Part shown: positions 35,537-46,546 of the stretch, piece by piece
How the letters are laid out: each line of letters starts with the position of its first letter
Position numbering within the stretch: position 1 is the stretch's first letter
Assembly (NCBI GenBank): GCA_002099365.1
Contig: MSED01000014.1
Span: 2,108,001 to 2,172,000, forward strand
From: Phialophora verrucosa
Lineage: Eukaryota > Ascomycota > Eurotiomycetes > Chaetothyriales > Herpotrichiellaceae
DNA length: 64,000 nt
Reading direction: 5' to 3'
The notes under the pieces: model-generated
Told to the model about the DNA's origin: nothing
Databases searched by the model: none
The model's input: the letters and a program-made list of their open reading frames with translations, nothing else
Program-made: the position numbers and the translations under genes

Positions 35537-37623
35537 CTACCGCTTGACGCTGACCGGGCCATGACTCGCACTGCCAACGCGACCACTGGTCTTTCGAATC
35601 TTCATCTTGTCTTCTCCACCGCTGCGACGAGGAGACTCACGGACAGATCTGGTCTTTGCCACACCCATGGCGCCCATCCCGCTGGCAGATCTCGGCGTCT
35701 TCCGGGTCGCTTCGGCCTTCTCACTCCGGGTGCTGAGCTTCAGATTCTCCTGTTCCTGTGCAAGCTCGTCCCAGATGGCATTGGTGTCTTCCATCCTGAA
35801 ATTGACGTCGCCATCGTCTTCATAGATGCCCACGCTATCGCCAATGTCGAATGACTTGGTCACTGTTGTAGTGGTGGTAGTATATGACACACTCCTAGCT
35901 TTGCCCTTGCTACCGGGGCTCTTGCTCTGGCTTCGCCGTGATGCTGCTCTCTGGAGAATGAGCTCCTCTTCGCTGTCAAGACCGCTCGTGCTCTGTCGGT
36001 GAGTCTCCGCCGTGACGACTTCACTTTCAGACTTGGTACCGTTGACATGCATGGCGCCAGAAGTTGATCGAGAATATGGGTGTTGCCGAGGATCCATGCG
36101 AGCATACTTCCGGGGCTGACCAGGCGTAGGGGCTGGCAGATTCTCATCCGGGTAGGCATTTGCCACATCATTGCCATCGATTTCACCGAGTGCAGTCCTC
36201 GGGGCGCTGGATCGTTCGGGTGTTGCCATCTGAGCACCACTCGACAGCCGCATGGGGTTCTTGGCCGAGATACCCCGGGGCGTCGAAGGCTTGGAAAGCT
36301 CCATCTTTGCCTTCCATTGATCTTCCAGGTACCACTCGCGGAATTGTCCTTGATTCAGGTGAAGCCAATGTTGTTGTGGACCAACCACCATTCCGGGACG
36401 CATGAACCGCATGAAAGCAATGACTTCGTTCGCGGTGAAGCCGTGGCGATAGATCAAGTAAGCACCGATCAAGCAGCCGGTTCTCCCAAGACCGGCCTTG
36501 CAGTGGACGGCGATCCCCTTCTTCTTGGCAATCGTGTCACGAGCAAGCTTGATGAATTTTCGGACGATGGACAAGGCAGGACAGGTTCCGTCTTCAAAGA
36601 TCATATCGATGTGCTGGATGCCAAGGGCGGTGAAGTATGTCGGGCAGTAAAGCTCCGAGTTGAGTCGCACGACCAGGCCAACATTGCGCTGGACAAAGTG
36701 GGTCAGCACGTTCTTGAACGGTTCAGGTATCCTGGCATGCTGGATCTCGGGGATGCAGGACGGGAGGGTCGCGTATGCTGGAGAGGAGATCGGGATGGGT
36801 GTGGTAGGCTCCGACTGCGGCGATGCAAACGCGACAAACTGAGGCGACACCCAGTTGAAATCACCCTGGTCGACTCGTTCATATCGCTCATATCTAAGAG
36901 GAAAGTTAGCACGTGCGTCGGGTCCGTGGCTGAGAAGGGCATACTCCTCCAGGTTGAATTCTTTCAGCTGGCACAGGTTCTCCTCTTTGGCCTTCCAGAC
37001 GCCGTACACGATGTCTTGGATGTTGAGAATGAAATCCGCCTGGCTGTATCCAGCATCTCTGAATGGCATGTAGGGAGGGTCTGCCTGTGCGATGGGTGCA
37101 AGAGCCAGATGGGGAGGCCATGCTTGGATCAATACCATGTAGCATGCGACCAAACACGCCGCATTGGCACGGCTTCTTGCGTCAGCCCTGCTCCAGAACA
37201 CCACCGCCTTGTCATTATTCGCTGGGTCGCCCAGGATCTCGTGGAATTGCACTGCAAATCTGTACAGGTGGCCGATGTGCAGGGGGCCGAAATCGGCGTG
37301 GAAGGCATTGTAGAGCAAGGTGTCGTCGATGGTGAAGTAGACTGGGGGTGGCCGTAGCTTTGTAGGAGTGGGCGACGGTTGTGCCTTGGACGACCGTTTC
37401 TGCGGCGATCGCTTGGGTTGCGCAGGATATGGGAATGGAGTATGCTCGTCAGGTGCGTGGGTGTACGATGCTAGGTACAGTCGGTCTGGTGGGTGAAAAA
37501 ATATGTCAGTCTTGCCCATCGCAGTGAGGGGCAATGTTTTGTTTCAAGTCGAATGTATTATTTACCTTGGATGTACTCGATGACCTGGCCGTAGCTGGAG
37601 GGATGCCCCAACAAAGGCGCCAT
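35537..37623 (-). CDS. CDC14: Cdc14 dual-specificity protein phosphatase
   Basis: Exons (minus strand) 37566-37623, 36945-37485 and 35537-36893 give 651 residues. Cdc14 removes phosphates from Cdk sites to drive mitotic exit, septation and sporulation (family knowledge). The signature loop HCKAGLGRTG holds the catalytic Cys at residue 331, and QRNVGLVVRLN, DMIFEDGTCP and FMRPGMVVGPQQHW are hallmark Cdc14 segments. The first exon, ending GQVIEYIQ, splices to RLYLASYTHAP, the conserved Cdc14 start. The second intron is 51 nt, stop-free and in frame; removing it yields FNLEEYERYERVDQGDFNW, which fits the family, whereas retention would insert 17 residues. The C-terminal ~250 residues are Ser/Thr/Arg-rich and probably unstructured. 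It shares a divergent promoter region with Pcc1. Confidence 0.95.
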
Positions 37624-38102
37624 CGCTGGTCAGGAAGGAGGTCGGGCGCTATTGCTGCAGTGCTGGACTCGTGTTGATAGAAGGGGCTTCGGTAAATAGA
37701 GGCGCAGAAGCTGGGGGAGCTGAAGGCGAGAGGAGTGCTTGTCAACAAGCGGTGGGATTGGAATGTGTCTAGCTCTGCGGCATATCACTGCGACGAGGCC
37801 GCGCAACGATGGAGCAAAGCAGCATAGATCTCTAAGAGGATGAAGAGGGCGACGGGGGGTTAAAGATGCGACGACTGACTGGAGGGGATAGAGTGGTGGT
37901 GCGAGAAATGCGAGGTGCAGCTGGCAATATGTGGAATGGAATAGCATGAAACAGGGATGCCACTACGTCGCCGATGTTTACACACCGTTCCCCAGCAACC
38001 ACGCCGTCGAGTCGCCAAACATTTTCACTCTTTCTTTGTCCCACCCTGGTCGCCATCCGCCATCCTTGTCCCTAGACCCAACGAGTCAAATGCACCGCCG
38101 AC
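37624..38102. promoter_or_regulatory. Divergent intergenic region between Cdc14 and Pcc1
   Basis: About 480 bases separate two divergent start codons, so it should contain both promoters. No specific site recognised. Confidence 0.5.
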
Positions 38103-38499
38103 ATGGTGACTCGCGCTCCCCAGTCCGACTTCCCATGCTCACTGTGCGTTCAGGCTCCCCAAACTGACCTATGTGCCGTCGCTGATCCAGCCTTCCAGAG
38201 TGATTGATGTCCCGCTTCTGAGCCCCCGCCTCGCTTCCACCGCCATGCGCGCTTTGCAGGTCGACGCGGAGCTGTCTCCTTTGGTGCGGCGCAATTTCAG
38301 CTTGGTGGCCAGCGGCGATGTTGCTGAAGAGCAGAAAAGTGGCGCGCAAGATTCCTCCAAGACTATCCTGCGCACCGAGTATAGTGCTACCACCAACCGC
38401 ATGCTTCGCGTCGCCGTCAATGGCTTCATGGAATCCCTCGGGGTGGTCCTGCAGGTGATACAGGAATTAGATGTGGATGTGCTTGAGACAAGATCATGA
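38103..38499 (+). CDS. PCC1: EKC/KEOPS complex subunit Pcc1
   Basis: Two exons, 38103-38143 and 38199-38499, encode 113 residues. Pcc1 is the small dimerising subunit of KEOPS, which makes the universal tRNA modification t6A and is also linked to telomere maintenance and transcription. The splice (CT|A) gives DFPCSLVIDVPLLSPRLAST, matching the family's start, and the core segments RALQVDAELSPLVRRNF and YSATTNRMLRVAVNGFMESL are highly characteristic. The length is normal for Pcc1. The 55-nt intron interrupts the first beta strand. An upstream ATG at 38092 is in another frame and would not give the conserved N-terminus. Confidence 0.93.
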
Positions 38500-38795
38500 C
38501 CTGCACCAGATACTGCCACTCCATGCAGACCCATTTAGGAGCGCCATGAATCAGCCATGGATAACATGATGGGTCAATCGATCAATGTTTCGGCATCTCT
38601 ACAGTGGTGGCATAGCTTGCCTTTTAGCAACGACATCCGTTCGCACAGTTTCGGTGTCGAAGCGATCTTTGTCTTGGTACAGGTTGCTGATTGCCATCTC
38701 GATCAGACTCGTCCGCAACTTGCTCGATTCATTCGTTCACCCAGTTCTCAGCTCGCTCCATTTCCGCTCTCCCCGAACCGACTACCAATTCAGAC

Positions 38796-40743
38796 TCAGA
38801 ACACCTCCTTGGTGGTAGACTGCGGCTTGCGGGTGTCTTCCAAATCCTTTTTATGCCCTCGAAGCTTCCGATCGGGTTTGCGATAGTGATACCTGGCGCC
38901 ACGAAGGATGAAGCATGAATTAGGCACGTCAAGGCGTGTCTCCGTCCGCTTGAGTAGCGGTGGATGTGAGAAAGGGACGTGACTGGTGCTGCTCAGAGCC
39001 GCGCCGCCGTACGAGATCATTCCGAAATGATAAGGCACAAATTGAACTCCTCCATTGTTGTCGGCATCCATCACCACGTCATCTCGGGTGTCAGGGTCTG
39101 CGCTCGTACCCAGCATCACTGTCGAGGTTTTTCTCTCGGGAAGCCGAGATACGTGCTTCTGACCTTGAGTCTCTGCCGATGCTGGGCTCGGAGAGTGCAC
39201 CAGGAATTCCACGGTGGAAGACGGGGGAATTATACCACGCGATCCGAGGGCCTCCACGATGCTTTGATCGCTGTCGAGGTCGGGAAATCCAGCCGTCGAC
39301 TGGGCATCTCGGCCTTCAAAGTTCACAGCAGCTTCGAGGGAAAGGAGGCCTTGCCGCTTTCCCCAACCTCCTCCACCGCCTGATACTTTGAAAAGTTTTG
39401 CGCCTCGCCATAACGCCTCCATGACGCTCAGGGGACGGTAAGTCTGTCCATCTCTGCGGCTTTCGTCAGGTGTCAGCATTCCTGCAGGGCGTATAAGAGC
39501 GTAGACAAGCAGTGGACCCTGAGCGGTGCTCGTAGGATTGCGTTCGATGAATGCTTGAACCGCCTTTTCTAGCTCTTGTGAAGCAGGGACAGCTTCAGTA
39601 CCGACTTGGATCTGGGCCAAGACGTTGCCCATCGATCCAAGGACCTTTCTAGGGTCGGTCAACCGTTGGAGCGGACTGGAGCCTCCCTTCACTATCGCAT
39701 CTGAGTCACAACCCAGGTCTATCTGGTACGAGGCAAGTGGTTTTCGGTAAAGATAGCTGATAGCTGCCTCCTTGGTTCGGCGGAACGTGATCTTCCAGCT
39801 ATCCTCGAATAATGTAGTCCGTTGGCCATTCAGGAAAATAGTGTTGGCAACGGGTAAGCTTACGTGCCGCGAGGTGACGGTGCGTTGATCCTCGCCGGCG
39901 TTAAGATCGCTTGGGCTGAACGCGGTAGCGAACGTGAGTGTCGTGGCCGCGCCTTTCTCTGAGTCGCCATGCGCTGTCCCCGAAGCATAGAGATAGCGGA
40001 ATCCTAATTCGGAACTCAGAAAGACTGCGAGCCCTTCCGTTCCAGTAAGACCAGGCGAGGGCCGTTCGATGCTTGGGGAGACCGGGTCAGGTGCAGGAAG
40101 TGCATCGACCACGCCGTAAACGCACTTGACGATCATTTCAGAGTCTTGGCCGGAAAAGGACCGCCGCCCATGATACAGCGCTGGAAGAAGGTCCTTAAGC
40201 AAGTCTCCGGGTTCAAGTGAAGAAGCCAAAGACGGCGTCGTCAATGCGACGATCGTCCTTACCAATCCCCTTTTGCCACGATACTTTGGAACGATCGATA
40301 GCAGTAGTTCTAGGTCCTGAGGTTGCATTAGAGCTTGTAGGCACAAAGCCGTCAACAACGTGGGCTCGTGAGTTGACGAGATGCGTCTTGTGGAGGGACG
40401 TTGCACTCACCACGAGGGCCGGATCCTTGGTCAACCAGGTGAATCCTTCCCGGACGCCTCCGCGTCGATCATCGTAGCGGATGGATCTGCTGCCAGGTTG
40501 TCGAGGTGGCCGAGGTGTATTGTCTCCCCAGTCCAGAGAAGCATTTGGTCCAGACGATCGCCTACGTGAAGGAACACGTGGAGGTGTTGCACGTTGCGGG
40601 ACCTCGACCCCTTCGCTTTCTGCAGAAGCTGAGGCACCCGGCGCCACACTTTTGAATAAATGCCGTCTTAGGACGAACGTGCCATGACGGCGGAGGTCAA
40701 TTGCTGTTTTCCATTGGTGACCATGCAAGGCTCCCTTTAGCAT
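38796..40743 (-). CDS. Uncharacterised ~633-residue protein with a basic, possibly mitochondrial N-terminus
   Basis: Exons (minus strand) 40411-40743 and 38796-40364, joined across a 46-nt GT-AG intron in phase 0, give 633 residues. I do not recognise a named domain. The first ~40 residues are basic and hydroxylated with few acids (DLRRHGTFVLRRHLFK), consistent with a mitochondrial targeting sequence. An Arg/Ser/Pro-rich linker follows. The body includes LVRTIVALTTPSL, LLKDLLPALYHGRRSF, GLAVFLSSELGFRYLY and a glycine-rich KVSGGGGGWGKRQGLLSLEA. The C-terminus ends in a basic, probably disordered tail. Good codon-phase continuity and a plausible intron make it a real gene. It is convergent with Pcc1 (about 300 bases between stops). 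Function unknown. Confidence 0.8.
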
Positions 40744-41222
40744 AGCTTGACTTCGACCGACACACGGGTCTCAGGAGCGTAGAAGTGGAATGCGAACAAA
40801 GCATGCGTCCCAGCAACTGTCCGTCGAAAGGAAGAAGACCGTGTTGGATGTTTTGAACGTTTGTGGATAGATTTGAAGATGGCGCGGGAAGGTCAAGTTT
40901 AAGGAGAGTGATTTTCTTGGCTGGGGAATGATCCTGGTCTATGAGGGGAGGCAGGGGTTAGGCAAGGCTGCCAGCTGGTCACCTACATCGTCCCCTGACC
41001 GATGCCGGCTGAAGACTACATTCGCCAGCTCAATACAAGAGCAATCGAGATTCAATGTTGTTATCTTCTGTCAATCTCTTCTCATGACGATTTGATCTGA
41101 GCCACCTCTGTCTGGGCTTCCCACGTTACAGTACATCGTATGGGTGCAAAGCCACCATCATTTCGTCCAAAGTATGAATACACAGCTAGAAAAAATTCAA
41201 CTGCCTGCCCAAATCGGACTCC
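40744..41222. other. Intergenic between two minus-strand genes
   Basis: About 480 bases, upstream of the 633-residue protein gene and downstream of the CFEM gene. No gene seen. Confidence 0.55.
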
Positions 41223-43436
41223 TCAGATCTCAACGGTCAGGTACAAATCCCCGGTGCTCGATTTACTCGGCGTCAGTCGAGCTTTGGTGGATGGCGATCG
41301 CTGCGGTACTGCCACTTCCACCGTCTTCGTCTCCGAGGAGGACTCTCCGTGGAGAAAAGTGAGCGTCTTCGGAGGCAAAATGCCCTTGTTACCGCTGGAG
41401 GGATTGTTCCTCAGCTGAGATAGGCTCGACGTTCGAGTCTTTGAAGTGGGCGGGATTGGAAACTCGATGGTCGAGTCGGAATAATATCCATCCGAAGAAG
41501 TTGTATCTGTTTGCATGAAGCTGGCCTCGGCTCGCACCAGCTCGTCCCTTCTTGGTCGGACGGCTGGAACCATCCTCGAGGGGGGCATTGGAGGCGACGC
41601 TAGACCGGGGCTTGCTCGGAGTTGCGCAGGCCTTTCCGCTTGCCTCGATATGGCCGCTGAACGTGGTATTTGAGGGTATCTTAAATCCTTGATCGGGCTC
41701 TCTTGGCCCTGAACTACTCGTTGCATACTCGTAGAGTTGATAGGTGTGGGCGGGTTGGCTCGCAGCCCAAGCTGTCTGTTCAGCTCTTCCGGCGTCGTGT
41801 CTTCTTCAATCTCGGTATATGCAGAGCTGATGGAGCTTTGTCTCTGCATTTCAGAAATCTCGCTTCGTGCTGTCACTCCCTTTTGCGTCGTTGGGGTGGC
41901 CTGAGGTGGACGGGGAGCACTCCGCGGCTGCGTGAGAGGTTCAACAGGCGGACCGCTGGCCCCTCGCAGGGGTAGTCTTGAAGGGGGGTTCTTGCGCAAG
42001 ACGTTCCTGTTCGCGTAGATTGATGATGAAGGTAGCTTGCGTTCGGCGACGGGGAGAGGTCCTTGTGACGCCATTGGAGATAGAATGCTACGTGGCGGAG
42101 ACACGAAATGGATATTGCCGTTGTCGTATGTCGGTGTCAGAGGGATCCGTGCACGAGACGCATTTCGAGAAGGGCTTTCAGGGACCGCTGGCAGTTTCAG
42201 ATTTGGTGGAGGTCCTCGTGGTCTTTTAGCCAGTGGAGGTTTCTCTAGGATGAAGGGCTGGTTGTCAACTAGAATCCGCTCAGGCTCTTGTACTCGGATC
42301 TGTGGTTCATCATCAAAATCCGTGGCCTCACTAACAGGCCGTTGTGGAAATCTCCTGCGGTCCTTCGTAGTCTCAAGATGGAGTGGCGCAGGTCGCAGTG
42401 CTGTAACAGGCACGGCGGGCAATAGGAGAGAGAAACTCTGCTCAGATGATGCGCTCACAGGAGAGTTTTCACCGGGTATCTTTGGCGAAACAGCGACGCC
42501 GATGTCTTCCGGTCGAATGCTCTTTCGCCAGAAGCTTCTCCTCTTTTCTTCTATCGGCTGCTGCGCGCCGTAGAAGCGACCGTTCGCATTGGGCACTGCT
42601 AGCGAGGGGCCAATGTTGGCGAATGTTGGGGAAGCTTCCTTGGGTGGGCTTTGATAGTTCGGGGGAGGTGTCTGCTCTATCACCCTCGAGCGCCTCTGAC
42701 TTCGACGGCGTTCGCGGCGCCGTCGGCGCATCCATAAAGCAAGCATGAACAGACCAACAACGATCACCACCGTAGCGGCCCCACCGACGGCTATTCCGGC
42801 TATTTGAGGGGTTGTGAGGCCTCCCCTAGAGGAGGCCGCACTGGACATAGCACTGGCACCAGATGTTGCTGTAGGTCTCAGAGACATGCCGGAAGTAGAA
42901 GAAGCAGCTTCAGACGTCGATGTCGCGGATGGTGTTGCTATTATCCACGTTGGACTATCCGTGGCCATCACGATCGTACTGACTTCCTCTGTCGATGTCG
43001 GATTGCCGATTGTAGCTGGGAGGTTGTCCATGGTGGAAGACGCAGAGATCGTGCTCCCGATGATCGTAGCTGTAATGGTTCGAGCTGTCCGCGGTTGGGC
43101 GTTTGCTATACCATCACAGATATTATACACATCCACGTCCGACTGATCCTGTCCAGTACAAGAGGCCACGACGCACTGTACGGACCCTTCTCCAATTGTG
43201 AGCCCAGCAATATTCTGCTGTGTGCACAGGTAGCTGAGATCTGAGGTGTTGGTGCAGGTGGCACCTGGGTAGTTGTGATCGGCGAAGGATACAATGCAAC
43301 TGACTGCGCAACTTGGGACTGCAGAGAGGATGGATTGGGGGAGGCAGGTATTTGTCGAGGCTTGTCGGACACGGAGCTCGAGCCCATCGTGAAGAATCGA
43401 CGCCGCACTCGGCGAGGACCATGTAGGGTACCACAT
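41223..43436 (-). CDS. CFEM-domain single-pass membrane protein with long Pro/Ser-rich cytoplasmic tail
   Basis: Single frame of 737 residues. Near residues 25-115 it has a cysteine-patterned CFEM-like domain: CLPQSILSAVPSCAVSC, then PGATC, SYLC, VQCVVASC, and CDGI, the eight-cysteine layout of fungal extracellular CFEM proteins. A Ser/Thr-rich stalk follows, then one membrane segment (IAGIAVGGAATVVIVVGLFM, ~215-240) with a strongly basic stop-transfer RRRRRERRR, and a ~490-residue Pro/Ser/Arg-rich tail, probably cytoplasmic. CFEM proteins bind haem/iron or act as surface sensors in other fungi; the tail suggests signalling or scaffolding here. The N-terminus from ATG 43436 does not look like a signal peptide, so an upstream exon encoding it is probably missing from this model. 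The start is therefore uncertain. Confidence 0.82.
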   Translation of the reverse strand: MWYPTWSSPSAASILHDGLELRVRQASTNTCLPQSILSAVPSCAVSCIVSFADHNYPGATCTNTSDLSYLCTQQNIAGLTIGEGSVQCVVASCTGQDQSDVDVYNICDGIANAQPRTARTITATIIGSTISASSTMDNLPATIGNPTSTEEVSTIVMATDSPTWIIATPSATSTSEAASSTSGMSLRPTATSGASAMSSAASSRGGLTTPQIAGIAVGGAATVVIVVGLFMLALWMRRRRRERRRSQRRSRVIEQTPPPNYQSPPKEASPTFANIGPSLAVPNANGRFYGAQQPIEEKRRSFWRKSIRPEDIGVAVSPKIPGENSPVSASSEQSFSLLLPAVPVTALRPAPLHLETTKDRRRFPQRPVSEATDFDDEPQIRVQEPERILVDNQPFILEKPPLAKRPRGPPPNLKLPAVPESPSRNASRARIPLTPTYDNGNIHFVSPPRSILSPMASQGPLPVAERKLPSSSIYANRNVLRKNPPSRLPLRGASGPPVEPLTQPRSAPRPPQATPTTQKGVTARSEISEMQRQSSISSAYTEIEEDTTPEELNRQLGLRANPPTPINSTSMQRVVQGQESPIKDLRYPQIPRSAAISRQAERPAQLRASPGLASPPMPPSRMVPAVRPRRDELVRAEASFMQTDTTSSDGYYSDSTIEFPIPPTSKTRTSSLSQLRNNPSSGNKGILPPKTLTFLHGESSSETKTVEVAVPQRSPSTKARLTPSKSSTGDLYLTVEI

Positions 43437-44827
43437 GTTGAGTGGTTGGCCTTTGTCATCGTTGGTGGCTCATGCCTTCGAAAGGTCCGTTTGCGGAAAT
43501 TTTCTGTGAACGGCCACAGCGCGACTGGTTTGCAGGTAAACAGTGTGCAACAGCAGAGAAACGATCTTCAGCAGCGAGAATACGGGGAAAAACCGCTGCT
43601 GATATGCGGCGCGAAGGCAATCTGGGGGTCTTCATCATAGGGTTTACACCTTGGCCTTACCTTACCCCTCGAGCAGGGTGGACATAGAATTTTTGTCCCT
43701 GAGCATGACATTTTCGCAGTCGTATGACGATGGCGGCTTTGATACTGAACCGCGATAGGTTGTATAGCCTGAAACCTAGGAAGCATCATGGTGGACATGG
43801 TCGAATGTGAAGCATTGGATGAAGCGTAGTCGCCGAGCCAGCGGTTAGGGATTGTCCTAACCGACCGTCAGGAGTCGTCACGTGCACTAGCCTTACCGTG
43901 TAGGCTTGGTCTGCCCGGAATGGGCAATACCGGTAGGGCTCGCAGCGGTTACGGAATACTGGGCGCGAACGGGCGCGACCGGGCGCTTCCTCGCAGATTG
44001 ATGAACAACAAGATGCGATCGTCCAGGTTCGTCACCACTGCAATCTTTCTTGTGTTGCCCTATGTACTTGAGGTGTCTTGCACGTTGAAGCCCGATTCTC
44101 AGGGCTGGGTTTGGCAACCGCCCTACTGGACCATTGTATCATCACCCTCTGGATCCGGCGGTTTTTGTCATCCTGCTTCATGACAACATTGGCAACGTTT
44201 GGTCACCCAGGATGTTAAGATTGCAAGTCACTCGCTCTAGCCCCAGATGACGCACACCACAGTTGAGAGGCTCAAAAAGCCGGAATTCCCAGCCTCAAAC
44301 CAATGCTAAGACTGGATCCGAGGGGTCCGGATATGCCAGCTCCGAGGAACCCGTTTGGTTTCACCATCACCCGCAAGGCTGTCGGAATTAGTCAAGTCGA
44401 GCTCTCCCATGCACGGGAAAAGGCACAAACAATAGAAACTGATGACTGGGAGGTAAAAGGTTGTCTCATTATGCTGAATTAAGCTGTGTACATCCACACC
44501 ACGTGCAGCATGCATGTCCTTGTTGCGCCGAAGTTGGACGGAAATGCTCCCATCCGTCCAGCAAACGAGTTGTACAATAGCCCATGTCACACCACCCTAT
44601 CCAGATTTGATTGCCCGTCTATGGCAAGGCAACCCTTGTGCTCGGTCAACCGTGGAGGCCGATCTGGTGCTGAATCTGTCATGGTAGGCATGCCGTGGAA
44701 GGTTTACGTGTATCATGCTCGAGAATCACAAGCATTGGGGATATCAAGAGTTTGACAAGGTGGGGTCGGTCCTTGCCAGAAGCTGGTGGATCGTAGCGGG
44801 CGTTGAGAGGCTTGGGGTGCTCATCGC
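43437..44827. other. Intergenic, no gene recognised
   Basis: About 1.4 kb upstream of the CFEM gene and downstream of the PMP3 gene. It probably contains the CFEM promoter and possibly a missing 5' exon. A short GGGCGCG-rich repeat lies near 43960-43990. No other gene is supported. Confidence 0.5.
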
Positions 44828-45138
44828 TTAATACTTCAGGATAATGTAGCTGTTGGTGCGGTTAGCATGCATTCGGCATGTTTCTGTAAGATTGGCATGG
44901 TGCGCCTGAACATACAGCGCGTGGATGATGCCCGGAATGTAACCCAGGATCGTAAGCAGGATGTTGATGAAGAAATCCGCATTGCAACCTCTCTCGAGGA
45001 AGACACCGAGAGGAGGGAGGATGATGGCGAGGATGATCTTGCAGATGTCGCTGTAAAGCGCTGTGTCAGCTCTGCGGGCGCAGTGCGCGGAAGGGAACGG
45101 AAGGCGCAATCAACAACTTACGACGCGGTGAACGGCAT
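44828..45138 (-). CDS. PMP3: Plasma membrane proteolipid PMP3 (57 residues)
   Basis: Three small exons on the minus strand, 45122-45138 (17 nt), 44916-45050 (135 nt) and 44828-44849 (22 nt), total 174 nt. The product starts MPFTASDICKIILAIILPP and ends GYIPGIIHALYIILKY, a textbook PMP3/UPF0057 proteolipid of two membrane helices with the central RGC loop. These proteins affect plasma membrane potential and salt tolerance in yeast and plants. The last donor is GTATGT (after the CT of a Leu codon), which is required to give LYIILKY; the unspliced frame reads into unrelated residues. The length is normal. The gene is easily missed because no single frame covers it. Confidence 0.94.
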
Positions 45139-46159
45139 GTTGACGGTGTTGTGGTGGTCTCGAATTAAGAGAATTGACTCGTCGAGTAACTGAAACAGGT
45201 GCGAGGGTATCTAGAATGAAGCGATAGTCGATGGGAAAACAGAATGTGGTGAGAAGAATCAGAAGGCAGGAAGATTGCGCGACGGGAGATACGGCGGGCC
45301 TATTTAGATGATGAGCCCGTCACCCGTAGGATGGCTGGGGGGCGGATGCAGTCACCCACTGGCCAACCCGCAGTCCCTCGTCCAGATTACCAACAATCCT
45401 GCCTGCATCTTGGCCGCTAATTCTGCCTAGCCTGGACTTTCCGGGCACGGTTCAAGGAATGGAGGATGATCGAGCCACATGACGTCTGTTTCGGCGTGCA
45501 GACCCAGAAGAATCTCTCTCAGGGCCGTTGCTATTCATGGCCTGAGACGCCACAGCTGTTCCCAGAGTGACGCAACCTGACGAATCAATACATCATTCGG
45601 GAAATTAAGCATTCGGCCTCGTCACCTGCACCGCCACACGCTGTGGCTTGACCCTCTACGATCTTCGGCTTGGTCCTCCGCGATATCCGTGCTCACCGTT
45701 GCCTGCTCGTCAAGCCCTTTGACGTGGGCTGATGTGGCGTAGGCGCACGATGTTCTGCAAGACATGGAAATGAAGATCCATTTATCGTGGGACTTGTCCT
45801 CCGTATCTCGTACTTGTAAAGTGCATCTAGCACAGCAGGCAGAAAAGCCCCCCTGGTGTTCGCCCCGTCCAGCTGCATGGATTTGCTCTTCGCCCTTAGT
45901 GAGGCCCATGGCTGAACAGCATACACAGTATGCGTCATCCTCATTGAACTAAGACCTGTCCTATGTTTGCTCAATAATGGCAGAACGCTACTTACAATCC
46001 GACAGTCTAAGCCGAAGCCAAAGTAAACCTGCCCTGCTGCGTACTAAAGCTCTCTACACCCGTCTACCATACCCCTGATACCAAGCCGGCCTCGTCAATC
46101 ATGTCTCGCTCCCCAAGACTTGTTCCTCCAGATGGGGTCCTCCTCCCCATGTTGGCTAG
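45139..46159. other. Intergenic upstream of PMP3, no gene recognised
   Basis: About 1 kb. It should hold the PMP3 promoter. Toward 46,050-46,150 there may be further degraded kinase-gene sequence (see the relic that follows), but no frame is readable. Confidence 0.5.
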
Positions 46160-46546
46160 AGGTGGCTCGGCCCTGGTTCATCGGTCCCGCACACTACACA
46201 GACCGAGCTCTTCGCCGTCGGCTCTCTAATCTATGAGATTATTACCGGGCTCCCGCCATACGACGACCTAAGTGACGAGGAAATCGAAGAGCGCTACGGC
46301 AAACAGGACTTTCCCTCTCTGGAGAATCTCCAATATGCTCAGTTTATTGAAAAGTGTTGGGCCTCGAAGTACGATGATGCTGAGGCTGTACTCAAAGATA
46401 TCCGGCGCAATCAACAGGACAGGGACCCGCATGTGGCCCGGTATGAGTGGCAATCCCTGTGCAATTACCTGACCTGCAAGGCCGTCCTAGTCATGCCTTT
46501 CAGCATGTGTTTGCTCATATATTGGTCTCAACGATGGAGGAAATAA
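46160..46546 (+). pseudogene. Relic of a protein kinase C-lobe
   Basis: An open stretch of 129 codons without a suitable start, following a stop at 46157. It encodes TELFAVGSLIYEIITGLPPY, then DDLSDEEIEERYGKQDFPSL and FIEKCWASKYDDAEAVLKDI, which together look like helices F to I of the fungal kinase-like family with the [FL]A[VL]GS.IYE motif and the KCW segment. No N-lobe (glycine loop, VAIK lysine, HRD) is readable upstream in any frame, so I infer a decayed fragment. Family resemblance is from pattern recognition; a translated search would settle it. Confidence 0.6.
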
